Shown here: positions 13,109-24,734 of the stretch, in pieces
Layout: each line of letters starts with the position of its first letter
How positions within the stretch are numbered: the first letter of the stretch is position 1
Source: Venturia oleaginea
Taxonomy: Eukaryota; Ascomycota; Dothideomycetes; Venturiales; Venturiaceae
Direction of reading: 5' to 3'
Length of the DNA stretch: 64,000 bases
Assembly: GCA_013176395.1 (NCBI GenBank)
Contig: JABMLP010000008.1
Location: 1,364,001 to 1,428,000, forward strand
Translations under genes and position numbers: made by a program
Notes under the pieces: generated by a model
Told to the model about the DNA's origin: nothing
Database searches by the model: none
The model's input: only the letters and a program-made list of their open reading frames with translations

Positions 13109-15666
13109 GTATCTGTCAAGACATAGGAGTGATAACTTCGTGGTGGAGTGATGGGGTCGAAAGACTGGATGGAAGTTTACGGAGAGGAGGAAATGTATTG
13201 ATATTCGATGAGGCTTTCACTTGTTCAATGACAATGACATAACGGCCAACCACCTACAACCACCAAGTTGCCGAAGGATATCACCCCATCTTTGCCCATT
13301 CGGACCTCTTTCTCCTACTTCGAGAAGAGCTTCCTTCCCTGAAAAGCACTAGTCTCTTTTCAATAGATACAATATCTGGGTCATCGTGCATTCAATCTGT
13401 TCGATCCCATAACACTATTGCTGAAGGGATACAACAGTAGAGATCTTCGTGCCTTGAAAACCTAGATTTCATGTTCAAGGCAGCAATTCATCCACCAACG
13501 CGCCACGCATGTCACTTACGCGTCCCTCCGATGTATCTTTGTCAGTAACCATGGAACAGACGCCTAACAGCAAAGTGCATGTCAATACTTCGCCTGGCAA
13601 TTCTGGGCGACTCCGAATATCACGAATCAGAGGAGCCTCGCGTTATGGCGAAAGTCGACAGTCAGGGCGCAGATGCTTAGGGCACAGCATAAGTGTGGAG
13701 GCAGCAATCAGAGTATGCGCGCCCAATGTAATCTCTCTATAGAGGCCACAGAACATCGCTGTTGATTACGAGGGTCTTCCCAAACCCCGACCGTGAGCCC
13801 AGATGTGCGAGTCGCACAGTCTCGAATCAAGACGTTTACCAAGGGGTTATCCACTGGTAAATAGCAGCTCACCACTGGCTTGAACAGACACGAACATTGA
13901 TTTCACAGTGGTGCCTTCAGTTGACATCCCTGTCCCTCGCCTCAAATCTACGAGCTCAGTTTCCTGATCGGAGGTAGCAGTATCTACTCCGTACTCATTC
14001 GGGATTTATATCCTTCAGTTTTTGGCAGTTTGTCATTCAAAGTCGACAGAAGAGCAGCATTATTGATCTTGATTCTTGACCTATATTTGGCGCTTCATTG
14101 AAGTGAGACACATTGCAAGCCGGCGGCAATACATAAATCCCTCGTCCGGATTCCAATCCATTTAATCAGGTCCACGAACATCTTGGCGACAAGGGCATTC
14201 CGTACGGAGTAGTTCTGCAGAAACACGCCCTCCTTGTTTTTAGGCTCCACTCCTTCGATATGAGACTTCATATTGGCCAAGACGTTCGATGATTTGCGAA
14301 GCAGCGGAAACACAAGGCCAAGCTCTGAGGATTGACAACTACGGCAGGCGGACCAGACTAGATCTTGGCATCGAGGTTAAATCGAAAACGTTGCCCACTC
14401 AATATTCCGCCTTCGTGGAGACATTCATACCCAGTGCTTCCCTACATGTGCTTTGTTTACTTTTTTTGTTAATGATCTAGTTAGTTGTTAATTGCGAGCG
14501 CTTCGGAATCAATTGAGTGGTCGACGACATTGCTTGGCAACAAAGAAACCACCTGCTGCGGATGAGGCCTTTTCGAACATCGATCAGCCAAAAAACGAGA
14601 AGGAGAAATGAAAATCTCGTTCTCTGTCGACCTATCCTTCCCACTGAAGACGTATGGCAAGTGCGTCGTTACCCGCGCATTTCTTCGCGTCTCGAATTAC
14701 ATTTGGTCAAGACTTTGCCGCGCCCACTACATGAAACGCTTGGTATTTCTTGAAAACATCTTGACCGGGCCTTGCCAATGTTCGTAGCTTCATACCACTT
14801 GTCCTCTATTCACATTTTCTTGTCCGTCTCACATCCGAAACTGAGAAGATTGTTGCAATGCCTCCGTGCCACAAGAATTACTGTCTTGTGAAAACATAAA
14901 TCAGGGTAGTCTTGCTTATTTGTCAGGGCGGACCACAATTACGATACAGGACGCAAACTATTTGCGTTATTAATTTGATATTCTCCAATTTCTATTATAG
15001 CTCGCGTGCTCGATTATCTACTATACGTACGGTATACGTACGGTATACGTACCTTCCAAGACCCGTATCTTATTCCGAAAAAACCGAGGCCACCAATCAT
15101 GGCACGTTTAACTGTGGACGACGATGTCTTGACAGTGGGGGTGGGTCTTGTATGGGGAAGGAAGTAGTTTCTGGGCGCCATTGCTAGACCCTAGAAATGA
15201 AGAGAAGATACCCATGGAGTTGAAGACTTGGAGAAACTTGAGCGGCCAATTTGACAAGGAAAAAGAAATCAACTGCTTCCAATTTGGGATACAAGTACCT
15301 TGGCATATACTACTTTGCCCCATGCCTATCATTGTCTATCATTTATGCAGCCTGCCTATAATAACCTCCTCTTGCCCACATCTACCCAGCGGTCACAAAT
15401 CCTACCAACATTCACAAAACTAATCAAAACTTACCCTCAAAACAACTTCCTGCTCTATCTGTTCTTTCCGCTTTCGGGAACTCATTGACCACTCTGAGCC
15501 CAAAGCAATCCAGTGTTGTATTCGCGGAAATATTCTTTCCGAGACACGCTTACCTCGCACCTCAAATATTACCTCGAGATCCTCCTTCCGTTGCGCCCGT
15601 TCAATTCTCGAAGGCTCATCATCATCCTGAACATCAACATTAGAGACTCCAGCCTCATCTTCCACA
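13109..15666. other. 2.5-kb gene-poor region
   Basis: No supported gene. A 72-codon minus-strand frame at 14,095-14,313 has a balanced composition but no recognisable motif. A short tandem repeat is described separately near 15,022-15,052. The region upstream of 15,667 is pyrimidine-rich and probably holds the promoter and leader of the next plus-strand gene. Confidence 0.5.
15022..15052. repeat. Short tandem repeat of GGTATACGTAC units
   Basis: About three direct copies of an 11-nt unit are visible. Each contains the palindromes GTATAC and TACGTA. No gene overlaps it. Confidence 0.75.
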
Positions 15667-16401
15667 ATGGCATCATCACCCAGACATGCTGAAGCTTCGT
15701 CTTCTCACGCCATGGCTTCATCCCACGAAGACACCCCATCCCACGAAGACAAAATCACAGAACAAGATTTCGCTTCACAATTGCCCCTACACCTCACCCT
15801 CGAAAACCCGGGCATCAAGTCAGTCCGCCAATCGATGTACGAACAACCCAAGCCAAAGCCCCGATGGTTCGAACAAAAACAGAACATGACATTCCAATTT
15901 AAACTCACGCCTCGTGGTCGCACTGCCGGAGGCGCACCAACCGCTTCCAAAGTACCAATGGCAAACGAAGACGGCTCAACAACCGAAGATAAAAATCTCG
16001 ACTCCGGCTCCGCCGCCGAGGAATCTTCTTCCTCTTCTTCCAAACCCCCAGGAGCAGGCGGCCCAACATCAACCCGTAACATCCCCATCCACGAACTCAC
16101 GGAAGATCCAACAGCGTGGCAGCGTCTTCTCACCTCCTCCCTCTTTTTGATGAAAGAAGATCATCTCCCGAAACCGGGACAATCTAAAGTTGTTGATTTG
16201 GGACTTGCGCATTCGAGGGGCACCGGTGGGAAACATTTGGCTATGAAACATCATTCTAGTGGGGAGCATGAGAGCATTGTGCAGAATGATACTAGTGAGG
16301 CGAAGAGGGTTATGTGGAGGGTTGTTGTTCGGCCGGTGGGGAGTGCGGGTGGGCCTGTTAAGACGAAGGTGCCGATGGCGAATGAGGATGGGTCGAGTTG
16401 A
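15667..16401 (+). CDS. Hypothetical disordered protein
   Basis: An uninterrupted frame of 244 residues. I do not recognise the family. The N-terminus is rich in Ser, His and Glu. The middle has a Trp/Phe-containing segment (PKPRWFEQKQNMTFQFKL), a Ser-rich stretch (EESSSSSSKPPGAGG) and an NIPIHELTEDPTAWQRLL segment that could fold. One motif is duplicated: KVPMANEDGS occurs at about 97-106 and again as the last residues, each preceded by a Gly/Thr-rich stretch. The plus-strand upstream region is pyrimidine-rich, consistent with a fungal promoter. No signal peptide or membrane segment is evident. Confidence 0.65.
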   Translation: MASSPRHAEASSSHAMASSHEDTPSHEDKITEQDFASQLPLHLTLENPGIKSVRQSMYEQPKPKPRWFEQKQNMTFQFKLTPRGRTAGGAPTASKVPMANEDGSTTEDKNLDSGSAAEESSSSSSKPPGAGGPTSTRNIPIHELTEDPTAWQRLLTSSLFLMKEDHLPKPGQSKVVDLGLAHSRGTGGKHLAMKHHSSGEHESIVQNDTSEAKRVMWRVVVRPVGSAGGPVKTKVPMANEDGSS

Positions 16402-17012
16402 GGTTGTTGTTGCTCGGGTCTGAGTTTTGGTTGTTGTTAGATACCTTTTGGAGTCTTTCAGGGGATGGAGTATGGAGTTTGTGATGACTTTTTTTGTAAG
16501 ATTTGACCCATTTGAAAACTTACGAGCCACTTCCATTTTTTTTATCGGTGGATTTTTGCAGTATTGTGAGATTGCTCGATAATGTTTGACTGAACCAATT
16601 TCGCAAAAATGGCGATTACTTCAGGAAAAATAAAACTCCTTGGCAGTAGATAGCTCGTAAGTGGTTTTTCGTTCCCATTCGAGCTATCTCGATACTTTCT
16701 CATCACGCCATGGTTTGCATGGTTCTAAGATGAGATGACGCATGAATCGTCAATATCACCACTCCCTCGGTTATGTATCTCGATTCGTACAGACTTGATC
16801 GAACTTGCATGCTACTTTCAATATACGACAAGACGGTATCTCATTCGGTCGGCTGTCCCCCAATTCCAATTCCCCATTTTCATCGGCCATGCGCTCTTCA
16901 AATATGCAAACAATGTTGAACTGTTACATCCCTTTCCCGACCTATGCATCAATGCTATCATTCATTTCATCTTGTCATCACCATACTCCATTTCCTGCAA
17001 AGTCTGTGCAAT
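16402..17012. other. Intergenic region between convergent genes
   Basis: Holds the 3' flanks of the hypothetical protein and the MetE-like gene. I see no other gene. Confidence 0.6.
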
Positions 17013-18469
17013 CTAAGCATCTTTCGGCCATACCTGCTTTGCGATGTCGACTTCCAACCTGACCTTCGCCCATTGCTCCTCCTCGGATAACTCATTACCT
17101 TCTTGTGTCGAACTAAATCCACATTGGTGCGAGAGGCAGAGTTGGTCGAGACCTAGTCTCTCATTAGCAAATCTCGATTTTTGCAAGGCCTCTCGATTCT
17201 CAATCTCCTCTCCCAGCTCTCATCCCACCCCCACCCCTGACCAACAAACAAAATCAATGGGCAGAAACGTACCTTTAGGGCAATATTTCGCCGCCTCATG
17301 CAACCTCTTAATAATCTCCTCCTTATCATCCAACTCACTCTTCTTTGAACTCATCAATCCCAAAACCACAACCTTATCCTCCGGCAAAAACCTCAACGGC
17401 GCAAAATCTCCACTCCTCGCATCATCATACTCCAGGAAATAAGCCGAGACGTTTAGTTTTTGGAAGAGCGTTTCGGCGACGGGTTCGTAACCGCCTGAAG
17501 CGAACCATTGGGAGCGGTAGTTTCCGCGACAGAGGTGAATTCCGATAGTCATATCCGAAGGTACCTTTGAGACGGCGGCGTTGATCAGGTCGGCGTATTT
17601 TTGGGTTAGCTCTGCTGGGTCTTCATTGCGGGCAGCGACATCGGCGCGCATTTTCGGGTCGCAGAGGTAGGCGAGGTTTGTATCGTCTTTGGGGGAGGTT
17701 GTTAGTTTTCTTTTTTAGTTATTTTGGGTGACTGTATCCGAAGTTGATTGAGAAAATGATGTAGATCTCGAATGAAATGAGATAGAAAGTTGTTGGATAA
17801 AGGTGGGTGTAGGATAACCTTTGTGCAATCGAATGGAATTCAGTGGAGAGACTAACCAAGTTGAACGAAGCGACAGCCAGCCTTGTACAGCGAGTCAAGC
17901 TCAGCCTGATACACGGCAGCCAGATCATCAAAGAAATCAGGATCCAAAATCGGGTAAGACGTGATATCAATGCTCGATCTGCCACCACGGAAATGAACCA
18001 TCGTCGGCGACGGGATACAAACCTTCGTCGACGCTTTCTTCTCAGCGCCAGCCTTCTTGATGGCCGACTCTAGGAAATGGAAATCCTCAACTTGAATCGG
18101 TTTGTTATGTTTCAACTTTCCCATGACGACCAATTTTGGCGGTGAGAATCCCTCTGGTCCCTGGTGAGATGAAGCATAGCCGCCTTGGACGTCGACACCA
18201 TCGAGTTGCTTCAGGAAATCGAGGTGGAAGTAGGCGCGGCGGAATTCGCCATCGGTGATGGAGCGGATTCCAGCTTCGAGCTCTTTGGTGACGATGGCTG
18301 AGATCTCAGAGTCTTCGATGGAGCGGAGCTGTTCGGCGGAGATGTTGCCTTGGGCGTTTTCTAGACGGGCTTTTTTGATGGCTGCGGAGCGTAGAAAGGA
18401 ACCGACGTGGTCGGCGCGGTAGACGCCTGTTGGGAGGGTCATGATTGAGCTGCGAGACTGAGTAGGCAA
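17013..18469 (-). CDS. Cobalamin-independent methionine synthase-like methyltransferase
   Basis: A stand-alone MetE C-terminal (barrel) domain protein. Exons 17857-18469, 17273-17686 and 17013-17152 are joined across 170- and 120-nt introns and give 388 residues. The probable zinc ligands are present: His and Cys in GIHLCRGNYRS, Glu in YFLEYDDARSGDF, and the second Cys in LSHQCGFSSTQEGN. Other conserved blocks are YRADHVGSFLR, SITDGEFRRAYFHLDFL and VQLDDTNLAYLCD, the last spanning the first splice junction. It lacks the N-terminal half of full MetE, so it is one of the short MetE-like fungal proteins whose methyl acceptor is not known. Two Met codons (residues 1 and 10) could start it. I used the upstream one. 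Confidence 0.9.
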
Positions 18470-19469
18470 GTAATAATTGGCTCTATTGATAAGATGGGAC
18501 CTTTCAACAGCAGAGAGGGAAGAGACGATTTGGAAGACAGAGACACGGGAAGTTTTTGTCTACCTCCCTATGGTGGCAACATCACCTAGCATTTATCACA
18601 GGGAATAACAGTCATTGGACAGAGCACAGATGATTGTGGAGAGGGGCCATCTCGACACGGCAGGCTCGGCATCCAAATGACTTCCTTACGGAAGAGGTGC
18701 TGTAAGACCGACCGGATCTTGTTAACATTGGGGCTTGATGGAGGTTGTGCTATATAATTGCGAGTTAAACTAGATTGGGATAATTCCTTGGCGAGTTTCG
18801 GCAAATCCTTTCGGTCTGTCTCCTTTCTTCCTCCCCCTCCACCTTCGTCCGGAGTAAAGTCCTTGAAATTTCATCATTATCACGCGGGTGGCATGCGTGA
18901 GATGGTAAGATTACCGGTACTTACTTGGTGTGTAACTGCCGGACCTCGCTTGCTCTCCACCAGAGCCAGGAGACGCTCCACGATGATCCTTGTTCTCGTT
19001 CAAGAGGCTCTTAACCGGAAGTCAATCAGCTGTGTCTTTCTTGCTGCTCCAATTTTGCTTTTTCCCTCACTTGCCCAGAGACTGGAGTTCTTAGCTACAT
19101 CACAACAAACTGGCGATTGGAGAAAGACTGGCTGACAAGAAGCTTTTTATCATTGGCCTGACTTAATGACTATTGGTCATCAAATCCCACCATGTAGAGA
19201 TCTTTTGAGGTGTAAGTTGATATCCCTACTTTTTTTCACCCGCCATAAACATTGATCGCCTTCAACCGTAATCATCCCCTTCACTCCATGTCCGGTGGCT
19301 ATCATCAGTCTCATACATCGACCTACTCGCACCAGTAGCCGTGGACCTCGCCCAGTTGCAAGCGAGGCAAATTGAGCTGATCTTGCCGACTGTTCAGTTG
19401 GATGACTGGATATCCACACCAATCACTTCTGTCGAAAGTGCATCTGGATTCTTTACCTTTATCAGCTAT
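18470..19469. other. Intergenic region
   Basis: One kilobase holding the MetE-like promoter and the 3' flank of the crystallin-module gene. I see no supported gene. Open frames are short and overlap on both strands. Confidence 0.55.
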
Positions 19470-21321
19470 CTATTTTGGCAGGCGATCCATTTTGATTGAG
19501 GCGATGTTGAATATAGGTCTATCAATCCACAGAGGAGCACGTGGGTAGTCGATCCGGCAGCACTTTCCTGGTTCCATCCGGACTCTGAGTGGATCACCTT
19601 GGAAATCGGGCTTAGGATAGAACAACATTCCGTAAGGCGTATTCGGATTCCATTTTGCGGGATGGGGACCTGTACTCTCGGGCTTGGGAGCAGGATTTGG
19701 AACGAAATCGGTTGAGAGGTGTGGAAGATCTCGACGCTGAGATAGCGAGTTCCAAACACAGTATGTGCTCCATATCTTGTCGTTGACATTGTTCTCGGGG
19801 CCTTTGGACAATAATTGAGAGATGTCGTTCAGGTCGGGTGCATTTATGAAATTACCGATTGAGAAAGTCTAACAGACCATGTTAGATACTGACTGGATCA
19901 GGACAGCAGACCTAAACCCATAGATTGGCTTAAAGCCTTGTATCTTTGGATCGGCCACTTACCCAAGTATTTTCCTCGCATTTTTTGCCCTTGTAGAACG
20001 CGCAGTATGCCACCTTGATCTTGCCATTGCTTGTATCGATAGGCGTGTTGATGCGTGTCGAAGAAAGCTCGAAATTATCTTTACTTCCATCCAACTTCGT
20101 GATCAGGGCGCAAGTATCTATCCTGGAAGCCAATCCAATGTAATCACCACGGAACTGGGTCTCCTTGTAGAGGTCTACACCTATGTGATCGGGAGTTGCC
20201 TGTAGTTGGTCCTGGGTAGGTGGAAGAGCAGCGATGACGGGGATATCACGCTTGGGGGGTGCGGTCTGGCCTGGGTCTAACTTGACGCATTTGTGGCTGA
20301 GGATGCAGTCGTTGAAGTCCAGACCAGTGCCAAGATAGCTGCTAAGGTCATTCAGCTCTTCTCCCGACGGCACCCCGAAGCTCGCCTTGGTCTTGCATTC
20401 CGAATCTGTACGGAAATAGCAGTAGGTATATGGAGTGCTTATCTTCAGCGAAGAGACCCCGAAGTTCAACGGAACCAGACTCCTGCAAAGGTTTTGTGTA
20501 TAACATGGGCGAATCATTTTACCCTTGTACTCTGCATCCTTCCACATAGCAACACAGAAGAGATCTGCAGCGGATGTGATCTCAGGTTCAGAGAGTTCTG
20601 TGGGGCCACGGATCTGAAGCTCTTGGACTCCACGAACAACATCGGTAGATTCGGCGGATGTGGAAGTACTGCTATCCTCACTACGGTCGATCTTGTGGTC
20701 ACAAACGTAGCTACTGATGTTGTCGTTCTAGTTGAGGAAGTCCAAGATGGTGGTGTTCTTATTGCTGACGCCTCTGAATTCTCCAGAGCAATCGTTAGAC
20801 GAATAGAATTTGCAGTAGGCGTGGTAGTTGAAATCAGGTCTAACTGACGAGACGCCCTGGAGGGGTGCTATGGTTTTTGGTTAGCTCTAACTGGACATGA
20901 AGGTAATCCTGATGCATCACGCTGAACAGAAACGCCGGTCCTGATTATCTCCAGCCCAAATGCAATCTCATACGAGACCAGGCTTCAAAGCTTCTAACAA
21001 TCTATATTCCCAGAATGTTGAAGCTTTTCAAGCCTCTGGAATCATTTCATGGAAGTATATATTGAGCCAAGGTGTAGAGCTCTGTCATTGTGCAGCGTGG
21101 AGTGGTGCGATCCTACCTGGCCAACAGGTCTTGAACTGGATACACAGGGAAGCCGATGTTCCTTTGAGATGTGTGTCCTCGAAGAAGAAGATGCAGTAAG
21201 GATTCTCCTCGGCCGTGTCGCGCTCAGCGATCTCGTTCAGTTGGTTCTCGATGGGCGCGCCACCAACGAGTGAGGTGACGTCAAAGATGGCTAACGCCTT
21301 CAAGACGAGAGTGAGCTTCAT
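19470..21321 (-). pseudogene. Secreted protein with four crystallin-like modules, interrupted by an in-frame TAG
   Basis: Exons 21117-21321, 19963-20867 and 19470-19868 keep frame for 503 codons. The N-terminus is a signal peptide (KLTLVLKALAIFDVTSLVGGA). Four stretches repeat a Greek-key-like pattern, aromatic-x(4)-aromatic/Leu-K/R/Q-G: FFEDTHLKG, MWKDAEYKG, LYKETQFRG and FYPKPDFQG, each in a cysteine-containing module. This resembles beta/gamma-crystallin motifs. That fold call is inference. A TAG at 20728-20730 lies inside a segment (TILDFLN-stop-NDNISSYVC) that matches coding sequence in the neighbouring paralogue. The gene is therefore either recently inactivated or uses a 42-nt intron (GTCAGC...CTAG) that would keep the frame. 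It lies about 630 nt downstream of its paralogue on the same strand. Confidence 0.7.
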
Positions 21322-21952
21322 CTTGACGGCAGTCAACGGTGGTCTTCTAGAAATGGTCAGTACGTGCTTCGATTGCCTCAAGTTGAAAAGCTGACCAGCT
21401 TGCTAGATCAGGCAGTGAGCGTACCTGGTCAAGGTTGTGGATGTGCGAGCGAAAATACTCTGGTGGACCGGAGTTGGGTTGTTGTTGTAAGGTGCAGAAA
21501 AAAAATGAAGGATGGGAGATGTAGAGGCTGAAGTGGTAGAGAAAGGTTGTAATGAACACACCTTCACTTGATCACGCTTGCTGATAACTCCTTAGCGTGG
21601 ATAGATCATTCGATATCAGCGAGGAACACAGAACCTTGGATGGGTCACCGTGAGTCGGGTCACTGCTTACACCTGGCGATGCTTAGATCCATTAGAACGC
21701 GACAGTGACGGGTTGAAGAATCAGTGTTGTCACCCAAGATAAAGCTCGCACGTTTCCCGGCAATGTTGATCTTAAACATTGCCAGAAATTTATCAATATC
21801 GATCTTTCGTTTGCATTAATATATCGAAATTCTATCTTGCGTAGCACGCTCATAAAATCTGCCAGAATGCCACGCTACGTGCCACCATGACAAGCGAATC
21901 CTTCAGTGCATATCGTCCAGTCCCTCAACAGTACATTGCGATAGCGCAATCA
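21322..21952. other. Intergenic region between the two crystallin-module genes
   Basis: About 630 nt with no supported gene. It should hold the promoter of the downstream paralogue. Confidence 0.6.
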
Positions 21953-22795
21953 TCACCGTTCGTATTGTGGGTGCATGTCGTGATAGCACCTGTAACTTGC
22001 GAAGTGGTCATTGAAGCCCGTCCTCTTTAAGTCACTCATCGGGTAGTCCAAATCTAGCCATTCAAATAAAGTACCACCACCGCTCAAATGGGCTCTGCAT
22101 GTGTCATCGATATAGAGGGAGCACCTCATCCTCGATCCGTCTGGTTGGATGGTCATATCGAAGTCGACCGAAGACAGCCAGAGGTGCACATTGGTTTTGT
22201 GGCATACGTTGGCTGGCAGACACTGAACGCCGTCCCCGGCACGGTAGGAGCCCCACATTTCGTAATTCGCCTTCTCGCAGAGTTTCAAGCACAGAAGATC
22301 ATCTCGCTTGTTGATCGACTCCCTCTTCTTGGACTTGGAGCTGTGTTTTGGGAGTCGATTGCACTTGATGCTTTGCAGCTTGTCATTGAGTTGAGTCTGA
22401 CTCAGATCCTCAATTGGACCTAGAACGTCCAAGACTGGTTCCTTGGTGCCGTCCATCAAAACAAAGCTGCAATCGCTAGTCTCGAATAAGCTGTAGGACA
22501 TGGCGCCCGCTGTGTCGGTCTCGCTGGGGTCAAATCGGATCGACGAGATAGAGGAGTTGAATGCATCCTTGAATGGCCAGCATGTGTTGATGTATTGAGG
22601 CTCCTTCTGGCAGGTGCCCTTATAATGAGCGTCGGTGCAGACCTCGACTTCGTTCTCTGGCCATTGAATAATCTGGCGAGCGAGGATATTTCCGCTGTTG
22701 TCCTTGTTGGCGAGAGCTTTATCTTGAATAGGAACTGCGAGTATGGTGGACGCGAAGAGGACGGCAAAGGCCCAAGCTATGGTACCCGTCCTCAT
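21953..22795 (-). CDS. Secreted cysteine-rich protein with two crystallin-like modules
   Basis: A single-exon frame of 280 residues. It starts with a clear signal peptide (MRTGTIAWAFAVLFASTILA). Basic sites suitable for Kex2-type processing follow (NILARQ, then SKKRES and NKRDD at about 157-168), dividing the protein into two cysteine-rich halves. The first half contains CTDAHYKGTCQKEPQYINTC and YSLFETSDCS. The second contains CEKANYEMWGSYRAGDG, CLPANVCHKTN and a closing FASYRCYHD. The first half repeats the aromatic-x(4)-aromatic-K-G spacing seen in the adjacent paralogue, and both carry an LDVLG/LDFLN strand followed by Cys. It is probably extracellular. Whether it acts on host, matrix or calcium is unknown. 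No intron is needed. Confidence 0.8.
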   Translation of the reverse strand: MRTGTIAWAFAVLFASTILAVPIQDKALANKDNSGNILARQIIQWPENEVEVCTDAHYKGTCQKEPQYINTCWPFKDAFNSSISSIRFDPSETDTAGAMSYSLFETSDCSFVLMDGTKEPVLDVLGPIEDLSQTQLNDKLQSIKCNRLPKHSSKSKKRESINKRDDLLCLKLCEKANYEMWGSYRAGDGVQCLPANVCHKTNVHLWLSSVDFDMTIQPDGSRMRCSLYIDDTCRAHLSGGGTLFEWLDLDYPMSDLKRTGFNDHFASYRCYHDMHPQYER

Positions 22796-23427
22796 CTTGA
22801 TGGTAGAGAGGGTAGGTCTTTGGAGAAGTGAGTATTTAGCTGGTTAAAGGGGGACTGGTACTTAACCTACTTTAGGATATGGATTGTTGTGTTTGCAAGA
22901 AAGGAGCGAAAGATGTTCAGATAAACATTCCCCGGCCATCAGAGATTGTCAGCGTGACCTCTATGTCTGCCACGTGAATCCAACTGATGAACTGCTACTA
23001 GCTATTGGAAAGGAGGTCATGGATTAAACGATCTGCTAGTAAACGATCATATCTGACTGTATCGGGGTGGCTCGACAAGATTGCCGGCTGGTTAACCATA
23101 AGAAAAAAGCTCGTGTTGACCATAGTAGTAAGCCATTCCTCCCGGTACATCATTCCTTTGCAGCCTGATAGGCAATCTTTCTTTCTTCCTCGTCGGGAAT
23201 TACTTCTTGCTCATAATATCCTCGGATGACTAGTCCCTAAATACCTTCATGATAGATTGATTGAGCAAGGTGGTGCTCAACTTCTCCTGCTGGTTAAAGC
23301 CGCGTGTATCTACCCGGACTTCAATACTCACCTAGGATGAAGAGCTCACCTCCATAGCCCCGTAAATCAGGGTTTCTCTCTCTCCCTCTCCTTCTCCCTC
23401 ACACACACACACACACACACACAAACA
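22796..23427. other. Divergent promoter region with CT/CA microsatellite
   Basis: Lies between the divergent start codons of the crystallin-module gene and an F-box-like gene. The last about 55 nt before the plus-strand ATG are a (CT)-rich tract followed by (CA)n. Confidence 0.6.
23374..23423. repeat. CT-rich tract and (CA)n dinucleotide repeat
   Basis: CT-rich sequence from about 23,374 runs into 11-12 CA units at 23,400-23,423. It ends four bases before the ATG at 23,428, so it forms the 5' leader if that gene is transcribed. Confidence 0.9.
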
Positions 23428-23874
23428 ATGGCACCTACCAAGCCCAAATCCAGTCCAAAAGCAAAAGCCACCACTCTCAAGGACATCACCAAAGCAAAGC
23501 CCTCTCTCAAGACAAAACCCAAAACCCCATCCCAAAAAGCCCCAACCAAACGCAAACCCCGAATCTCCAAGACCAATACCTCCAAATCCCGACGCCCCAA
23601 TCCCAACTCTTTCTGGGGCCTCCCAACCGAAATCCACCAACTCATTCTCTCCTACACCTACAAAGACTGAGACATGGAAAAGAGTGTCCTCCGTAGATGG
23701 GGCGAAGCCAGATTCGTGATCGGGCCGGACTATTTCGATACCGATGATCTCAGGGATCGGATACTCTTGTTGATGGATGTGAATCCCAAGGTTAAGAGGG
23801 AGATGGAGTTTGTGCGGAAGAAGTGGTTGACGAGGGGGTGGGAGTTAGCGAATGCGAAGGGTAATGGGAAATGA
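23428..23874 (+). pseudogene. F-box-like protein gene broken by an in-frame TGA
   Basis: One frame runs from ATG 23,428 to 23,874, interrupted by a TGA at 23,668-23,670. Upstream is a Lys/Pro/Thr-rich tail and then WGLPTEIHQLILSYTYKD, an F-box-like start. Downstream the same frame resumes DMEKSVLRRWGEARF and later NPKVKREMEFVRKKWLTRG. Both halves match the order of the gene at 35,893-36,262 (ILHYTVTDEDLEDD, then MCFVMKKWKIRGKELA), so the frame was once continuous. No GT...AG pair can remove the TGA without losing conserved residues. Small F-box-like proteins of this kind are common in Leotiomycete genomes. That statement is from memory. Confidence 0.7.
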
Positions 23875-24590
23875 TGGGTTTGGATGCATGGCGGAAAGTG
23901 CGAAGTGGAGGGGAGTGTCCGAGGGGGGAGCCAGTCCTGACGAACCACCAATGAAATTTAGGATGCCCATCTCGATATTGATGTGAATAGAATTTCTGGC
24001 GATTTGGACTATGAAAGCATCCTGAGAATCCTGGATTTGAAAGTAGTGGGGGGTACTCCAGCCAACGGTTCTTCCTTGGGAGTGAAAACTAGAACATTTG
24101 AATAACTTGGGTAGTTCTGTACGGACTACCTTATTTTGGGTGTGCTACTGCTAGAGAAGATACGAACAGTACCAGCCTAGCAGAGATTGAATGCCTTTAC
24201 CTAGACTTCGAGAAACCTCATCTCTTTGCGCCTTTCAACTACAACCGTCTACCTCTGCGGCCGCCTTAAGAAGAGTCGAGTCCGAAGGGGTAGATGTGCC
24301 GTCCTGAATCCTGCCAGCATTCATACCAGCACGGGCCAAAGCACGTAATATAGACGGCGTCTTTGTGCCATTTCCACCTGTTGCACGAATCTTGACATGT
24401 AGAGCAGTGATACCGGGTTACTTACAGCGGGCCGCTACATGTTAAGCGGCAGGCGTGGCGGCATAGGGGAGGAGGATTCGTCGCGATCGGTTTTACTTAA
24501 CGGAATCAGTATTTCCCACAGCTCCAAGAAGGAATACAGGGGTTCTTACACTTACATGCCACCAGTCACACGGCTTGTTGTTTCGCGGCC

Positions 24591-24660
24591 ACTGGAATCA
24601 CCCAGGATATTAGCCTCTAGATTCTGGCTCACTGGTATCACCCAGAATAGTAGCCCCTAG
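24591..24660. repeat. Pair of 30-nt direct repeats
   Basis: 24,591-24,620 and 24,631-24,660 differ at four positions and are separated by 10 nt. Both contain ATCACCCAG and end in CTAG. Confidence 0.8.
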
Positions 24661-24734
24661 GAACAGCCCGGACGTGATGTCCTTGTATTCGAATTGCCCC
24701 ACTGTTAGTATATTACGTTTAGGCTCATGAGACA

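Noticed and set aside
13509..14480. Several 60-77-codon frames in the 13-15 kb region
   Set aside because: Short, overlapping on both strands, no motif and no splice partners that extend them.
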